A program made the translations under genes and the position numbers. A stretch of 64,000 nt of DNA from Affinundibacterium amnicola (GTDB taxonomy: Bacteria; Pseudomonadota; Gammaproteobacteria; Burkholderiales; Burkholderiaceae_D). The stretch covers positions 124,001-188,000 of the forward strand of contig NZ_JACOFU010000001.1 of the NCBI RefSeq assembly GCF_014284275.1, read 5' to 3'. Positions 1 to 9,176 of this stretch are shown here, in pieces. Within the stretch, counting starts at the first letter, position 1. The number at the start of each line of letters is the position of its first letter. Under the pieces are notes generated by a model. The model was given only the letters and a program-made list of their open reading frames with translations. It was not told where the DNA came from and did not search any database.

Positions 1-1839
1 GTTGCTAATGGCGTGAGTGCTTCTTCGTCTCCGGCATTGATTACGATTAATGTGCAAGCAGAACCACCCAAATTAAGCGATGCAACCGCACAAGTTGCTG
101 CAAATAGTATCTCTAATGTGATTGCCCCTAAAATTAATGGAGAAGCGGCGACGCTTCAGATTGTTGACACAGCTAGTCACGGTAATTTGATTGTAAGAGG
201 TCTGGAGCTGTTATATACCCCTGTGTCTGGGTTTGTGGGGACAGATTCTGTCACGGTCAGTGCAAGTGGAAGTTTTGGTACATCTAATCTCGCTAAAATA
301 ACAATCACTGTGCAAGCAATTTCAGGTGCAATAAACACTAGCGTGGTTCAGACAAATAGCACTGCTAATATTTTACCTGTACTGAATCTGGAGGGCGCAC
401 AAAGCCTGAATATCAGCGCTCAAGCAACGCAAGGTAGCGTCGTCGTTCAAGGCTTGGGGCTAAGTTATACGCCCAGACAAAACTACGTCGGGCCAGACAG
501 TGTTAGTTATTCACTGCTCGGCAGTAATGGCAGTTTTGCTTCTGGCACGATTCAAATTTCCGTGGTTGCTGCTGCACCTGTTTTAAAGAATGCAAATTTA
601 ACCGTGGAAACTGGGCGCAGTGGCAGTATCGATCTGGCCAGTTTAATTTCTGGGCCAACTTTTACGGGTGTCAGCATTCGCCTTAATGGTGCACCAGCGC
701 ATGGTGTAGCGAGTGTGAATGGCACGCTAGTGACTTACACCTCAACGGTCGGATATGTTGGTACGGATAGTCTGCAATTAACGGCGACTGCGGTTGGCGG
801 TACTTCAAATGTCGCGCAGTTAATGATTACCGTAATCCCACGTCCAGATCCATCGAAAGATCCGGGAGTGTTGGCGATGTTCGCCGCAAATACGGCGGCA
901 GTACGGCACTTTGAACAAACGCAAATCGAACATTTCAATGGACGAATGTTGAGCTTGGCATCGCAATCTGCAGCGGGGAAAACTGCGGGAGAGCAGAAAA
1001 ATGAACGCGAATGTGGCGCAATTTCATATTGGGTTTCTGGCTTAAATAGCACCGGACGTTATCGCACGGTGAATGGTTTGAAGTACTCTACTTTGGGATT
1101 TAGCGCAGGAGGAGATCGTTGCTTCGCTGGTGGTCAGACGCATATTGGTTTCGGTGTTGGGTACGCACGCGATCATAGCGAATCTGAACGCGATTTATCC
1201 TTTATGAAGGCGACGGCAAATACCGCGGCAAGTTATTTGACGACACAATTATTGCCATCGATGCGATTCTCATTCATGTTAGGCGTCAATCAAATTCAAG
1301 ACCGTTTTGCCCGTTTTGAAGATAATGATTTATCTCTGGCTTATGGTGAATGGAAAGGTTCGCAAATGATTAGTTCGGGTGCGATCAGCAGCGATCTTAG
1401 TTTCGGTAAAATCATTCTCGTTCCCTATGTGCGTCTTGATATGGCGAAATTGAAGTTAGATCCTTTTTCTGAATCGGGCGATGGTGACTATCTGTTGCAT
1501 TACCATAAGCAGACCATGTTGAGTCAACGCAGTACCTTAGGATTTAATAGCGAGATGAAAGTGGCGACTTCATGGGGCGAATTGATTCCACGTTTAAAAG
1601 TTGAATTGCAACGTGATTTTGCTCGTCGTGATAGTTTGAAGATCAATTATATTGATGAGCCTGATGCAGTTTACTTAGTGCCAAATAATGATCTAGACAG
1701 ACGAATGATTTTGATTTCTTTAGGCGCCGATATGATGTGGAAAAATGGCATGGTGACGATCATTAATTTCACGCATTCCAATGCCAATGCCGGCAACAAA
1801 GCAAATCGTCTCAATCTGCGATTCTCATATCAATATTAA
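1..1839 (+). CDS. Autotransporter-like surface protein with Ig-like repeats, 5' end cut by window
   Basis: The reading frame is open from base 1, so the true start lies upstream; the GTG at 13 is only the first possible start inside the window. The first ~270 residues hold about three to four repeats of ~85-90 residues, each with a YTP-containing beta-strand, a G(T/P)DS motif and an ending like ITITV or QISVV, as in cadherin/Ig-like stalks of bacterial surface proteins. From about residue 330 to the end there are alternating amphipathic strands that finish in FSYQY, as expected of an outer-membrane beta-barrel with a terminal aromatic. I infer an autotransporter passenger stalk plus translocator barrel, about 280 residues, the usual size. 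Ligand and role are unknown. Confidence 0.75.
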   Translation, partial: VANGVSASSSPALITINVQAEPPKLSDATAQVAANSISNVIAPKINGEAATLQIVDTASHGNLIVRGLELLYTPVSGFVGTDSVTVSASGSFGTSNLAKITITVQAISGAINTSVVQTNSTANILPVLNLEGAQSLNISAQATQGSVVVQGLGLSYTPRQNYVGPDSVSYSLLGSNGSFASGTIQISVVAAAPVLKNANLTVETGRSGSIDLASLISGPTFTGVSIRLNGAPAHGVASVNGTLVTYTSTVGYVGTDSLQLTATAVGGTSNVAQLMITVIPRPDPSKDPGVLAMFAANTAAVRHFEQTQIEHFNGRMLSLASQSAAGKTAGEQKNERECGAISYWVSGLNSTGRYRTVNGLKYSTLGFSAGGDRCFAGGQTHIGFGVGYARDHSESERDLSFMKATANTAASYLTTQLLPSMRFSFMLGVNQIQDRFARFEDNDLSLAYGEWKGSQMISSGAISSDLSFGKIILVPYVRLDMAKLKLDPFSESGDGDYLLHYHKQTMLSQRSTLGFNSEMKVATSWGELIPRLKVELQRDFARRDSLKINYIDEPDAVYLVPNNDLDRRMILISLGADMMWKNGMVTIINFTHSNANAGNKANRLNLRFSYQY

Positions 1840-1929
1840 TCACATCTGAATACGCGAATTGGCATTCAGTGATGTGGAATTCGCCTTGCTATTATCGCTT
1901 AGGGTAGTGAGGTCTTGATCGATTTAAAA

Positions 1930-1976
1930 GTATGCAGTGCGCGCAAAAAAAGTAGTTAGCGACCAACACTGCATAC
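1930..1976. terminator. Hairpin between converging genes, possible bidirectional terminator
   Basis: Perfect 10-bp arms GTATGCAGTG (1930-1939) and CACTGCATAC (1967-1976) lie between the autotransporter gene and hslO, which converge. The loop is long (27 bases). T-rich bases follow on both strands (ATTTTAT on plus, TTTTAAA on minus). Position fits a shared terminator, but the long loop makes this tentative. Confidence 0.45.
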
Positions 1977-2007
1977 ATTTTATAAGTTCATGAAAACCAA
2001 TGAATAA

Positions 2008-2934
2008 TTAATGCTTGTGAATATTGGGTGCGATGACGCCATCAACGATGCTAGTGGTGATAAATAATTGCGCGCAATCGACTTGATCAAAGCTGTAGTG
2101 TTTGCCGCAGAAGTCGCAGTTGATATCGAGTTGATTTAATTCTGCAACCGCAGTGCTGACTTCTTCTTGCCCTAGCATCTTTAACATATCACCGACTTTT
2201 TCGCGTGTGCAATTGCAATGAAATTGTGGATGCATAGGCTCGAACACGCGCAAGCTTTCTTCCCAAAATAAGCGATTCATTAGGGTTTCAATATCGGTGC
2301 TCAGTAATTCCTCTTGTTTTAAGGTGCTGCCCAAAATTACCGCACGATTCCATGCTTCTGTTTCATCTTCAACGCTCGATTCGGTGCCACCAATTTTAGG
2401 TAATTTTTGTAATAATAGACCACGTGCAACTTGATCATCTGCAGCTAGCCAAAGCTTGGTGTCGAGCTGTTCTGAACGCATCATATAATTTTCTATGATG
2501 GTAGAAATCGAATCGCCATCGAGCGGCACAATTCCTTGATAGGCTTGTTGTCCAGGCATTTTGTCATTGGGATCTAAAGTAATCACAAAGCGGCCTTGTC
2601 CGCGACTGTGTACTAATTCGCTCAATGTCGCATCATCAGTAATCACTGCATCTGCGGCAAGTTTCGCGGTTGCGCGTAAACGTAATTCTGAGTCGCATTC
2701 GACCACGAGTAATTTGATCGGTCCATCACCATGTATTTGCATCACCATAGTGCCATTGAATTTCAGATTGGCACTAAGCAAAGATGCCGCTGCCAAAAGC
2801 TCGCCCAGAATGGCTTTGACGGGTTGTGGATAATGTTGATGCGACAAAATTTCTTGCCAGGTATTTGGTAGCTCCACCAATTCGCCACGTACGCCAGCGT
2901 GTTCGAACATAAATTTTTGCAGATTATCTTTCAC
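2008..2934 (-). CDS. hslO: Hsp33 redox-regulated chaperone
   Basis: A 308-residue protein of normal family length. Hsp33 is a cytoplasmic holdase that is switched on by oxidation: four cysteines bind zinc when reduced and form disulfides under oxidative stress, exposing the substrate surface. The four cysteines are visible as C-N-C at about 240-242 and C-D-F-C at about 273-276 in the C-terminal switch domain. The start is a GTG at 2934, preceded by AGGAAA at a good distance. It is followed by a gamma-carbonic anhydrase gene's upstream neighbour in the same direction but with a ~96-bp gap, so it may be transcribed separately. Confidence 0.96.
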   Translation of the reverse strand: MKDNLQKFMFEHAGVRGELVELPNTWQEILSHQHYPQPVKAILGELLAAASLLSANLKFNGTMVMQIHGDGPIKLLVVECDSELRLRATAKLAADAVITDDATLSELVHSRGQGRFVITLDPNDKMPGQQAYQGIVPLDGDSISTIIENYMMRSEQLDTKLWLAADDQVARGLLLQKLPKIGGTESSVEDETEAWNRAVILGSTLKQEELLSTDIETLMNRLFWEESLRVFEPMHPQFHCNCTREKVGDMLKMLGQEEVSTAVAELNQLDINCDFCGKHYSFDQVDCAQLFITTSIVDGVIAPNIHKH

Positions 2935-3030
2935 GGTATTTCCTAGAGTTGATTCAATATTTGTTGTGAGTTTTTTTGTTGGTTCTTTGCTGGATTGATT
3001 GTTAGCTTGGTAGATCGAATATCCATTGAA

Positions 3031-3561
3031 CTATTCGATATCAATGCGTTTCAATTGTGTTTTAAATTCTTGTGCGCGACGTACATAGTTTTGTGTATTA
3101 GCGTGCATTTTTGCAATTGCCGCATCATCTAGTGTGCGTATCACCTTGGCAGGCGAGCCCACGATTAAAGAATTATCTGGAAATTCTTTACCTTCGGTGA
3201 CCAATGCTCCTGCGCCAACCAGGCAGTTTCTGCCAATTTTTGCGCCATTCAAAATCACTGCTTGTATACCAATCAAACTTCCTTCACCAATCGTACAGCC
3301 ATGCAGCATCGCTTGATGTCCGACAGTCACATTCTTTTCGATGGTAAGTGGAAATCCTGGATCCGTATGTAATATGCAAGATTCCTGTAAGTTGCTATTT
3401 TCGCCAATGTGGATGCGTTCATTGTCACCACGTATTACCGTACCAAACCAGACACTCGCATTTGCTTCTATCGTCACTTTGCCAATCACCTGTGCACTGT
3501 CGGTGATGTATGCATTTGCATCAATTTCAGGGGAAATGTCAGCTAACTGATAAATGGCCAT
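3031..3561 (-). CDS. Gamma-carbonic anhydrase family protein (YrdA/CaiE-like)
   Basis: A 176-residue left-handed beta-helix protein made of hexapeptide repeats such as VIGKVTIEAN and LIGIQAVILN. The gamma-class ligands are visible: a histidine in the ILHTDPG segment and two in VGHQAMLHGC, which bind the catalytic metal at trimer interfaces. Family members are carbonic anhydrases or related proteins of uncertain activity (YrdA group), so hydration of CO2 is inferred. It lies upstream of hslO on the same strand and divergent, with only 56 bp between starts, from the DUF455 gene. Confidence 0.88.
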   Translation of the reverse strand: MAIYQLADISPEIDANAYITDSAQVIGKVTIEANASVWFGTVIRGDNERIHIGENSNLQESCILHTDPGFPLTIEKNVTVGHQAMLHGCTIGEGSLIGIQAVILNGAKIGRNCLVGAGALVTEGKEFPDNSLIVGSPAKVIRTLDDAAIAKMHANTQNYVRRAQEFKTQLKRIDIE

Positions 3562-3617
3562 GATTCTTCCGTAAAATAGAGGGATTCAAAATTAAACGAC
3601 ATTTTACCGCCCATCGC

Positions 3618-4469
3618 ATGAATTCACCGACTCTTGAAGCATTTTCTGATTCAACTTTAACAAGTACACCGCCACATGAATTACGTGCGCTCAGCTTATT
3701 TTGGCTTGCTGAGCCTGATGCTCGCTTGAAAGCAAAGGGCGTTACCGAGATGCGACAAGCCTACTTGGATCGCCAATTGTCGTTAGATACGCATGCTGTT
3801 TTGACTTCCCCGGATCAAATTCCGGGCAGACCAGCGCGACCCGAGTTGGTGGCACCGCTAGAAGTGAAACGACGGGCAATGAACACAGTAGAAGGGCGTG
3901 CAAGTTTGATTCACGCACTCGCACACATTGAATTTAACGCGATCAATTTGGCGTTAGACGCGGTGTGGCGTTTTCCGGATATGCCGGAAGCCTATTATCT
4001 TGATTGGCTACAAGTTGCCCAAGAAGAGGCTTATCACTTTGGTTTGTTAGCCGATCACTTAGTGACAATGGGCTATCAATATGGTGATTTTTCTGCGCAT
4101 AATAGTTTGTGGGAACTCGCTGAAAAAACGCAAGAAGATGTCTTGGCACGAATGGCTTTAGTACCGAGAACGATGGAGGCGCGCGGTCTTGATGCGACTC
4201 CGGCGCTACGAGCTAAGTTAGCGCAAGCGAAAGATCAGGCGGCAGCAGAAATTCTCGATATTATTTTACGTGATGAGATCGGTCACGTAGCGATTGGCAA
4301 TCGTTGGTTTGGCTTTCTTTGTGAACAGCGTCAACTTGAACCCATTACCTGTTTCGCTGAGTTGGCGGTGAAATTTAGAGCGCCTACTTTACGTGCACCA
4401 TTTAATGTAGTTGCTCGTCTCGCTGCGGGTTTCACAGCTGAAGAATTACAGGCAATGAAAATTGCATAA
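3618..4469 (+). CDS. DUF455 ferritin-like domain protein
   Basis: A 283-residue protein of the DUF455 family, which has a ferritin-like four-helix bundle. Candidate di-metal ligands occur in three helices: HIEFNAI, EEAYHFGLLADH and RDEIGHV. Family members are proposed di-iron proteins related to rRNA/tRNA-modifying MiaE-like enzymes, but the substrate is not established. The start at 3618 gives an N-terminus (residues 1-25) typical of the family. Read divergently from the gamma-carbonic anhydrase gene, so both promoters must fit in the 56-bp gap. Confidence 0.82.
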   Translation: MNSPTLEAFSDSTLTSTPPHELRALSLFWLAEPDARLKAKGVTEMRQAYLDRQLSLDTHAVLTSPDQIPGRPARPELVAPLEVKRRAMNTVEGRASLIHALAHIEFNAINLALDAVWRFPDMPEAYYLDWLQVAQEEAYHFGLLADHLVTMGYQYGDFSAHNSLWELAEKTQEDVLARMALVPRTMEARGLDATPALRAKLAQAKDQAAAEILDIILRDEIGHVAIGNRWFGFLCEQRQLEPITCFAELAVKFRAPTLRAPFNVVARLAAGFTAEELQAMKIA

Positions 4470-4542
4470 AGTGTGTAAGAGTGCTTAATAGTTCTTAAGA
4501 GTGCATAAGACGCGTAGAGAAATCAAATAAAGGAATCAGCTT

Positions 4543-5532
4543 ATGTGGAGTCGTTCTCAATCAGTAAAAGACCAAACTGGTGCTGTGTCATCTGCATTTA
4601 GTCGAGGAATGTTGTCGTTGGCTTTGCTGCTAATTTTTTCTTTATCGCTATCGGCCTGCAGTTTATTTGCAAAACCGAAACCAGCGCCAGTGGTTGAGCA
4701 CAGGGTGTTGAAGAAGAAAATTGTCATGACGGGATTTGCCGTCAAAGTACCTTTGCAGGTGCAAGATTTAGACGATGTTGCACAAGGTATTCCGCGCGAA
4801 ATGTTAAGTCGGCTCGAACGCTCGGGCAATTTTTTAACACGTCAGTCAAAGGATTTATTGTCTTTTGATATTAAGCAAGACAGCCCATCGACTAAATTAG
4901 TAAAACAAGTTGCAGCGGACAATGATGCACAGTTTGTGGTCGCGGGTGAGGTTCGAAACGCCGGGATACGAAGCGATAAAAAATTCTTAGGTATGTGGGA
5001 GACGCGTAGTCGTCACATCGAAATTGAATTCGCGATTTATGACGGGATGACAGGCGCGTTCTTAAGCCGTCATCATTTATATCGCCCTGCAGAAGATGAA
5101 GGTAAAGTTGGACGTGATAAGCCATTTGGTAGCGTCGCCTTTTATGCGACCAACTTTGGCAAAGCAATTGATGCGGTGCTCGAAGAATCTGTTGCTTGGA
5201 TTAGAAAAGACTTAGCCGCATTTCCCATGATGTCGAGAATTATTCAAGTAAATGGAAATCAGATTATGCTCGATGCTGGTGTGAACTCTAGTTTGATTGT
5301 CGGTGATGTGGGCTTAGTGGTCTCTGAATATGATCAATTGCCTGCGATGGGATTGACAGCATTGCAGGCACGTCCAAGTTACTACGGAGCTCCGCAAGCG
5401 AGCATGGGCAAGGTACAACTGAATCAAACGCAATTACAGTTTGCCATGGGCGAGGTAGAAGATAATGCTCAAGCTAAAGCCGTGAAAGTGAAAGTGGGTG
5501 ACTTTGTCCGGTTCGATGCCGCTAAGCCATGA
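4543..5532 (+). CDS. FlgT-like lipoprotein
   Basis: A 329-residue exported protein. An N-terminal hydrophobic stretch ends in a lipobox LSAC with the cysteine at about residue 39, indicating a lipoprotein. Residues ~55-215 resemble the TolB-like middle domain of the flagellar assembly protein FlgT, and ~225-325 the C-terminal SH3-like domain. FlgT builds the H-ring around the basal body in Vibrio. No other flagellar genes lie in this window and the FlgT N-terminal domain seems absent, so a flagellar role is inference. AAAGGAA precedes the ATG at 4543; M23 is an alternative start. Could instead be a FlgT-fold envelope lipoprotein of other function. Confidence 0.6.
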   Translation: MWSRSQSVKDQTGAVSSAFSRGMLSLALLLIFSLSLSACSLFAKPKPAPVVEHRVLKKKIVMTGFAVKVPLQVQDLDDVAQGIPREMLSRLERSGNFLTRQSKDLLSFDIKQDSPSTKLVKQVAADNDAQFVVAGEVRNAGIRSDKKFLGMWETRSRHIEIEFAIYDGMTGAFLSRHHLYRPAEDEGKVGRDKPFGSVAFYATNFGKAIDAVLEESVAWIRKDLAAFPMMSRIIQVNGNQIMLDAGVNSSLIVGDVGLVVSEYDQLPAMGLTALQARPSYYGAPQASMGKVQLNQTQLQFAMGEVEDNAQAKAVKVKVGDFVRFDAAKP

Positions 5533-5562
5533 TGTGATCACTTAACTATTTTTTCTGAAATG

Positions 5563-5599
5563 AAAGCCTTGCGAAGAAAATTCTTCCAAGGCTTTTTTT
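5563..5599 (+). terminator. Rho-independent terminator after FlgT-like gene
   Basis: Arms AAAGCCTTG (5563-5571) and CAAGGCTTT (5587-5595), with an inner GAAGAA/TTCTTC stem that closes the loop tightly, followed by a run of seven T. Confidence 0.9.
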
Positions 5600-5675
5600 G
5601 TGTGACGCAGCATTTTCATCATGATGGGTTATAATAATCGAACGGTCGTACTATTTTTGTTTAAAGGTTAATAAT

Positions 5676-6551
5676 ATGAATGCCAGCCGCTCTGAATTTG
5701 TTGCCCTGCGTGGATTGAATATGCACATTCGTCACTGGGGCAACCCAGAAGCGCCCAAGCTATTTATGGTACATGGCTGGATGGATGTGGCGGCCTCATT
5801 TCAATTTGTGGTTGATTGTTTAGCGCAAGATTGGCATGTCATTGCGCCCGACTGGCGCGGCTTTGGCCTAACTGAATATCCCAAAGTAGAAAGTTACTGG
5901 TTCCCAGATTATGTTGCTGATTTAGATGCAATCTTGCAGCACTATTCACCTGAGCAAACGGTGAATCTCTTGGGGCATAGCATGGGCGGTAATATTGCGA
6001 TGTTGTACGCGGGAGTTCGTCCAGAACGCATCGCAAAATTAATTAATCTCGAAGGCTTTGGCATGCCGATGACGCAAGCCAAACAGGCGCCAGGCCGTTA
6101 TCGTAAATGGTTAGATGAACTGCGTGAAGTTCCAAGCCTACGTACTTACGCGAATGCACTGGAAGTTGCCGCCAGATTGCAAAAGACGAATCCACGTCTG
6201 TCTGATGAAAGAGCGAGTTTTTTAGCACAGCATTGGGCTAAAGAAAATGCGCAGGGACAGTGGGAATTACTGGCAGATCCGGCGCATAAAAATTCGAGTC
6301 CCTTGCTTTATCACGTCGATGAAGTCTTAGAATGCTGGCAAAACATTGCCGCTCCCGTGTTATGGGTTGAGGCAAATGACACTGATATTTGGCGCATGAT
6401 TGGCTCCAAGGAAGAAGCAAGGATCGAGATTGACCGACGTATGCAGTTCATTCCTCAATTGCAAACCAAGATTGTGATGAATGCCGGACATATGCTGCAT
6501 CATGATCAACCGGAAGTGTTAGCGCAAATGATAGAAGAATTTTTGCGCTAA
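5676..6551 (+). CDS. Alpha/beta hydrolase
   Basis: A 291-residue single-domain alpha/beta-hydrolase without a signal peptide, so cytoplasmic. The nucleophile elbow is GHSMGG with Ser102; the oxyanion-side motif HGWMD is at about 33-37; the catalytic histidine is probably His272 in NAGHMLHHDQPE. These are the hallmarks of serine esterases, lipases, haloalkane dehalogenases and C-C hydrolases; serine as nucleophile rules out a dehalogenase. The substrate cannot be told. AAAGG lies upstream of the ATG. It is a single-gene unit between two clear terminators. Confidence 0.85.
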   Translation: MNASRSEFVALRGLNMHIRHWGNPEAPKLFMVHGWMDVAASFQFVVDCLAQDWHVIAPDWRGFGLTEYPKVESYWFPDYVADLDAILQHYSPEQTVNLLGHSMGGNIAMLYAGVRPERIAKLINLEGFGMPMTQAKQAPGRYRKWLDELREVPSLRTYANALEVAARLQKTNPRLSDERASFLAQHWAKENAQGQWELLADPAHKNSSPLLYHVDEVLECWQNIAAPVLWVEANDTDIWRMIGSKEEARIEIDRRMQFIPQLQTKIVMNAGHMLHHDQPEVLAQMIEEFLR

Positions 6552-6568
6552 TTTGCTTGGATAATCAG

Positions 6569-6607
6569 AAAACCTGCAAAGCTTTATAGATTTGCAGGTT
6601 TTTTTTT
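6569..6607 (+). terminator. Rho-independent terminator after hydrolase
   Basis: Arms AAAACCTGCAAA (6569-6580) and TTTGCAGGTTTT (from 6591), loop of ten bases, followed by a run of T to 6607. Confidence 0.92.
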
Positions 6608-6750
6608 GTCCTCATTTTCGTCGAATCTATCGATGTAGCGTAAATAAAGAGCGGCAAACAAAAATAATACAGATAATTGTTGGAACTTTTCTTTATCTCA
6701 AACGGAATAGTAGTATGAACGCAGCTTAACCAACACAATATGAATGACGA

Positions 6751-7353
6751 ATGGGCGACTTGTTACCGGATATTGAATTGATTCGACAAATGCGCAATGG
6801 CGATCAGTCCGCCTTTGTGACTTTGTATCGTCGCCACCATCCGGCTTTATTTCGCTACGCGGTGTTGCGTTGTGGCTCAACCCAAGCTGCTGCGGATGTC
6901 GTGCAAGAAGTGTTTATGGGGCTGATGGCAGATCAATATCACTATGATGCGTTGAAGGGCAATTTATTGTATTTTTTATTTGGTGTAGCACGAAATGTGG
7001 CGATGAAGTTTGATGAAACAACGCAGCACCGCTTCAATAATCAGTTACCGGGTTCGTCTTTTTCAGAACATGAATCAGATGAAATGGATACGCCGGTAGA
7101 AGTGGCAAGTGAAGAATTAAATCCATTAGAACGATTATTGCATCACCAAATGGCAGAAGATTTGCGAGCTGCGATTGCTTGCCTTTCACCGCATTATCGC
7201 GATGTGCTGATTCTGTTTGAGCTGCAAGAGTTGTCTTATTTGGACATTGCCGATATTTGTCAGATCAACGTAGGCACCGTTCGTTCGCGTTTATCTAGGG
7301 CGCGTCAAGCTTTAGCAGATCGTTTGCAAAGCTATCGATGTGAAGCTGCTTAA
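6751..7353 (+). CDS. ECF-family RNA polymerase sigma factor
   Basis: A 200-residue sigma-70 family protein with only regions 2 and 4. Region 2 (about 25-90) has the helix DVVQEVFMGLM and FGVARNVA; region 4 (about 135-190) has LSPHYRDVLILFELQELSYLDIADICQINVGTVRSRLSRAR, here described by its helix-turn-helix around residues 165-185. It directs core polymerase to a small regulon. An in-frame stop just before 6751 limits the start to this ATG. It heads a three-gene operon with a single-pass membrane protein and a secreted protein, the usual setting for a sigma factor and its controlling partner. Confidence 0.93.
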   Translation: MGDLLPDIELIRQMRNGDQSAFVTLYRRHHPALFRYAVLRCGSTQAAADVVQEVFMGLMADQYHYDALKGNLLYFLFGVARNVAMKFDETTQHRFNNQLPGSSFSEHESDEMDTPVEVASEELNPLERLLHHQMAEDLRAAIACLSPHYRDVLILFELQELSYLDIADICQINVGTVRSRLSRARQALADRLQSYRCEAA

Positions 7354-7420
7354 TGCAAGCATGCTTCTGGATAAAAAATGCAGTGTGGAATAGATCAATC
7401 GACAGTATGAAAGAAATTGT

Positions 7421-7912
7421 ATGTTAGATGGTGATCAAGTGAATGCGCAATTAAGGCCAGCATTTGCAGCGCTCAAGCAGGAAATGCGTGATTTTCATGC
7501 GCCTGCGGGTGTCGAGGCAAATTTGCTTGTGGCTTTTAAGAAGCAACATCCACCGCAGGCATGGTGGCGTAAATGGTTTGCTGAACCTTGGCAGTGGAGT
7601 GGTGTGTTAGTGATGAGTTTGTTGGTGGCATTGATGGTACTGAATAAACCTATGTTACTCAATACAGAGGCCGGCTCGCTTACACAAGCTGATTATTTAT
7701 ATGAAGATATTCCGTTCATCGCTTTGGAGAGCGGAGAAAATATCTTGAAGCAAGACAGCATGCGTATTGTACGTGCCGATGTCCCGCATACGATGTTGGC
7801 CTCACTTGGTGTCCCGGTGAATCCACAAACAGCCGGGGAAACATCAAGGGCAGAAATGCTTGTTGGTGAGAACGATGAATATTTAGCGGTACGGTTTATT
7901 CCTGGCGAGTAA
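7421..7912 (+). CDS. Single-pass membrane protein, candidate anti-sigma factor
   Basis: A 163-residue protein I cannot assign to a named family. About 57 N-terminal residues (cytoplasmic by the positive-inside rule, WWRKW just before the membrane) lead to one membrane segment at about 58-76 and an 85-residue periplasmic tail. This layout and its place directly behind an ECF sigma gene (67 bp) match anti-sigma factors. No zinc-binding HxxxCxxC motif is present, so if it is an anti-sigma factor it is not of the ZAS class. Role is inferred from context only. Confidence 0.6.
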   Translation: MLDGDQVNAQLRPAFAALKQEMRDFHAPAGVEANLLVAFKKQHPPQAWWRKWFAEPWQWSGVLVMSLLVALMVLNKPMLLNTEAGSLTQADYLYEDIPFIALESGENILKQDSMRIVRADVPHTMLASLGVPVNPQTAGETSRAEMLVGENDEYLAVRFIPGE

Positions 7913-7973
7913 ACATTTGCCGTTGACAAGGGTACCTAGCCAAGTGTTCAGATTAATAATGAAGGAGAGAATG

Positions 7974-9176
7974 ATGCTTAAATTGATGAAAACGAAGAAA
8001 CCATTGCTCGCAGTTATATTGTCAGCGTTGTTTTTTACTGCACCAGTCTATGCGACGAAGTTGAATGTCACTGTGCCAGAGAAAGTATTTGCTTTTGAGT
8101 TTCAACTAGCAGATACAGAGACGCCGCAATCGGACAAAGTTGCCGCAAAAGATGCTGATAAAAAGCAGGGAATCATTCGGAGTGAGGTATTTGTCAAACA
8201 TGCCCCCAGAGGTGAATTGTTAAGCCATGCACAGGGCTTTCGCATGGCTGAGAAAATCATCAAAAATGCGCCATATAGTGCAGAGGTGATTACAGAAAAT
8301 CAGCAAAAACTAGCAGATGGCAATGTTATCGCTAACAAAGTTTCTATGTTGACTTATCGTGACTCGCAAGGTCGTACCAGAGAGGAAATTCGTGATCCTA
8401 AAGGGGAGATACGAACAATTATTATTAATGATCCAGAATCTGGTCGAATCGTCCTAAATCCAAAAACGAAAACTGCGCTCAAGATGATGCCGATAGTGTC
8501 AATGAAAGCTGGCAAACCGGCTCTCAATATCGTCACCGAGAACATTACTAAGGCCGCTGATGGCAAAGAAATTATCGAACTCAAACTCGCAGGCGAAGGT
8601 GATAAGCAAGGTGAACGTCACGTAGTCGTTCGTCGTGCCGTGAAATCGGCCGATGGTAAGGTGATTTCGGGTGATATGGAAAGAAACATGACCATCGATG
8701 TACGTGGGCCAGAATCTGGTCGAGGTATGGAAATGCATGGCGGTAGTGCAGTGTTTGATGCAAGCTTCTCACGTATTTTTAGCGATGCAAAATGGTCAGC
8801 CAAACGTCAGACCAAGACTTTGGGAAGCCGTGATTTCGATGGAGTAAAGGCCGATGGCAAAGTGTTGAGTTACGAAATTCCTGCCGGTGAAATTGGTAAC
8901 GTCAACCCTATCGTCGTCAGCGACGAAAGTTGGACTTCGCCCGAATTGCAAATCACCGTGTATTCCAAACATAGTGACCCACGTTCCGGTGAGCGCATTT
9001 ATCGTCTGACTAATCTAAAGCGCGATGAGGTTCCTGCCAGCATGTTCACCGTGCCTAGTGACTATAAATTGAGCGATTTGAGTAAAGAGATGGGAAAGGT
9101 GATGAAGTTTGATTGGAGTGACAAAACTGATAAAGCACAAAAAAATGAGAAAGAAATCAAAGTAGAAAAGAAGTAA
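7974..9176 (+). CDS. Secreted protein of ECF sigma operon, function unknown
   Basis: The ATG at 7974 is preferred because AAGGAG (7962-7967) lies six bases ahead and the product then begins with a classical signal peptide (MLKLMKTKK, a hydrophobic core, cleavage after PVYA). The frame is open back to 7917. The mature part is rich in beta-strand-like, polar sequence with lysines; the last ~20 residues are highly charged (KTDKAQKNEKEIKVEKK). No cysteines or catalytic motifs stand out. It is the third gene of the sigma factor operon, so it may be the periplasmic sensor or the output of the system. I do not recognise the family. Confidence 0.75.
   Translation: MLKLMKTKKPLLAVILSALFFTAPVYATKLNVTVPEKVFAFEFQLADTETPQSDKVAAKDADKKQGIIRSEVFVKHAPRGELLSHAQGFRMAEKIIKNAPYSAEVITENQQKLADGNVIANKVSMLTYRDSQGRTREEIRDPKGEIRTIIINDPESGRIVLNPKTKTALKMMPIVSMKAGKPALNIVTENITKAADGKEIIELKLAGEGDKQGERHVVVRRAVKSADGKVISGDMERNMTIDVRGPESGRGMEMHGGSAVFDASFSRIFSDAKWSAKRQTKTLGSRDFDGVKADGKVLSYEIPAGEIGNVNPIVVSDESWTSPELQITVYSKHSDPRSGERIYRLTNLKRDEVPASMFTVPSDYKLSDLSKEMGKVMKFDWSDKTDKAQKNEKEIKVEKK

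Noticed and set aside
735-1052. Minus-strand 105-codon ORF inside the autotransporter gene
   Set aside because: Lies wholly within a convincing gene on the other strand and has low-complexity, cysteine-scattered sequence without start signals; a shadow frame.
5676-6551. Haloalkane dehalogenase
   Set aside because: The nucleophile elbow carries serine (GHSMGG) rather than aspartate.
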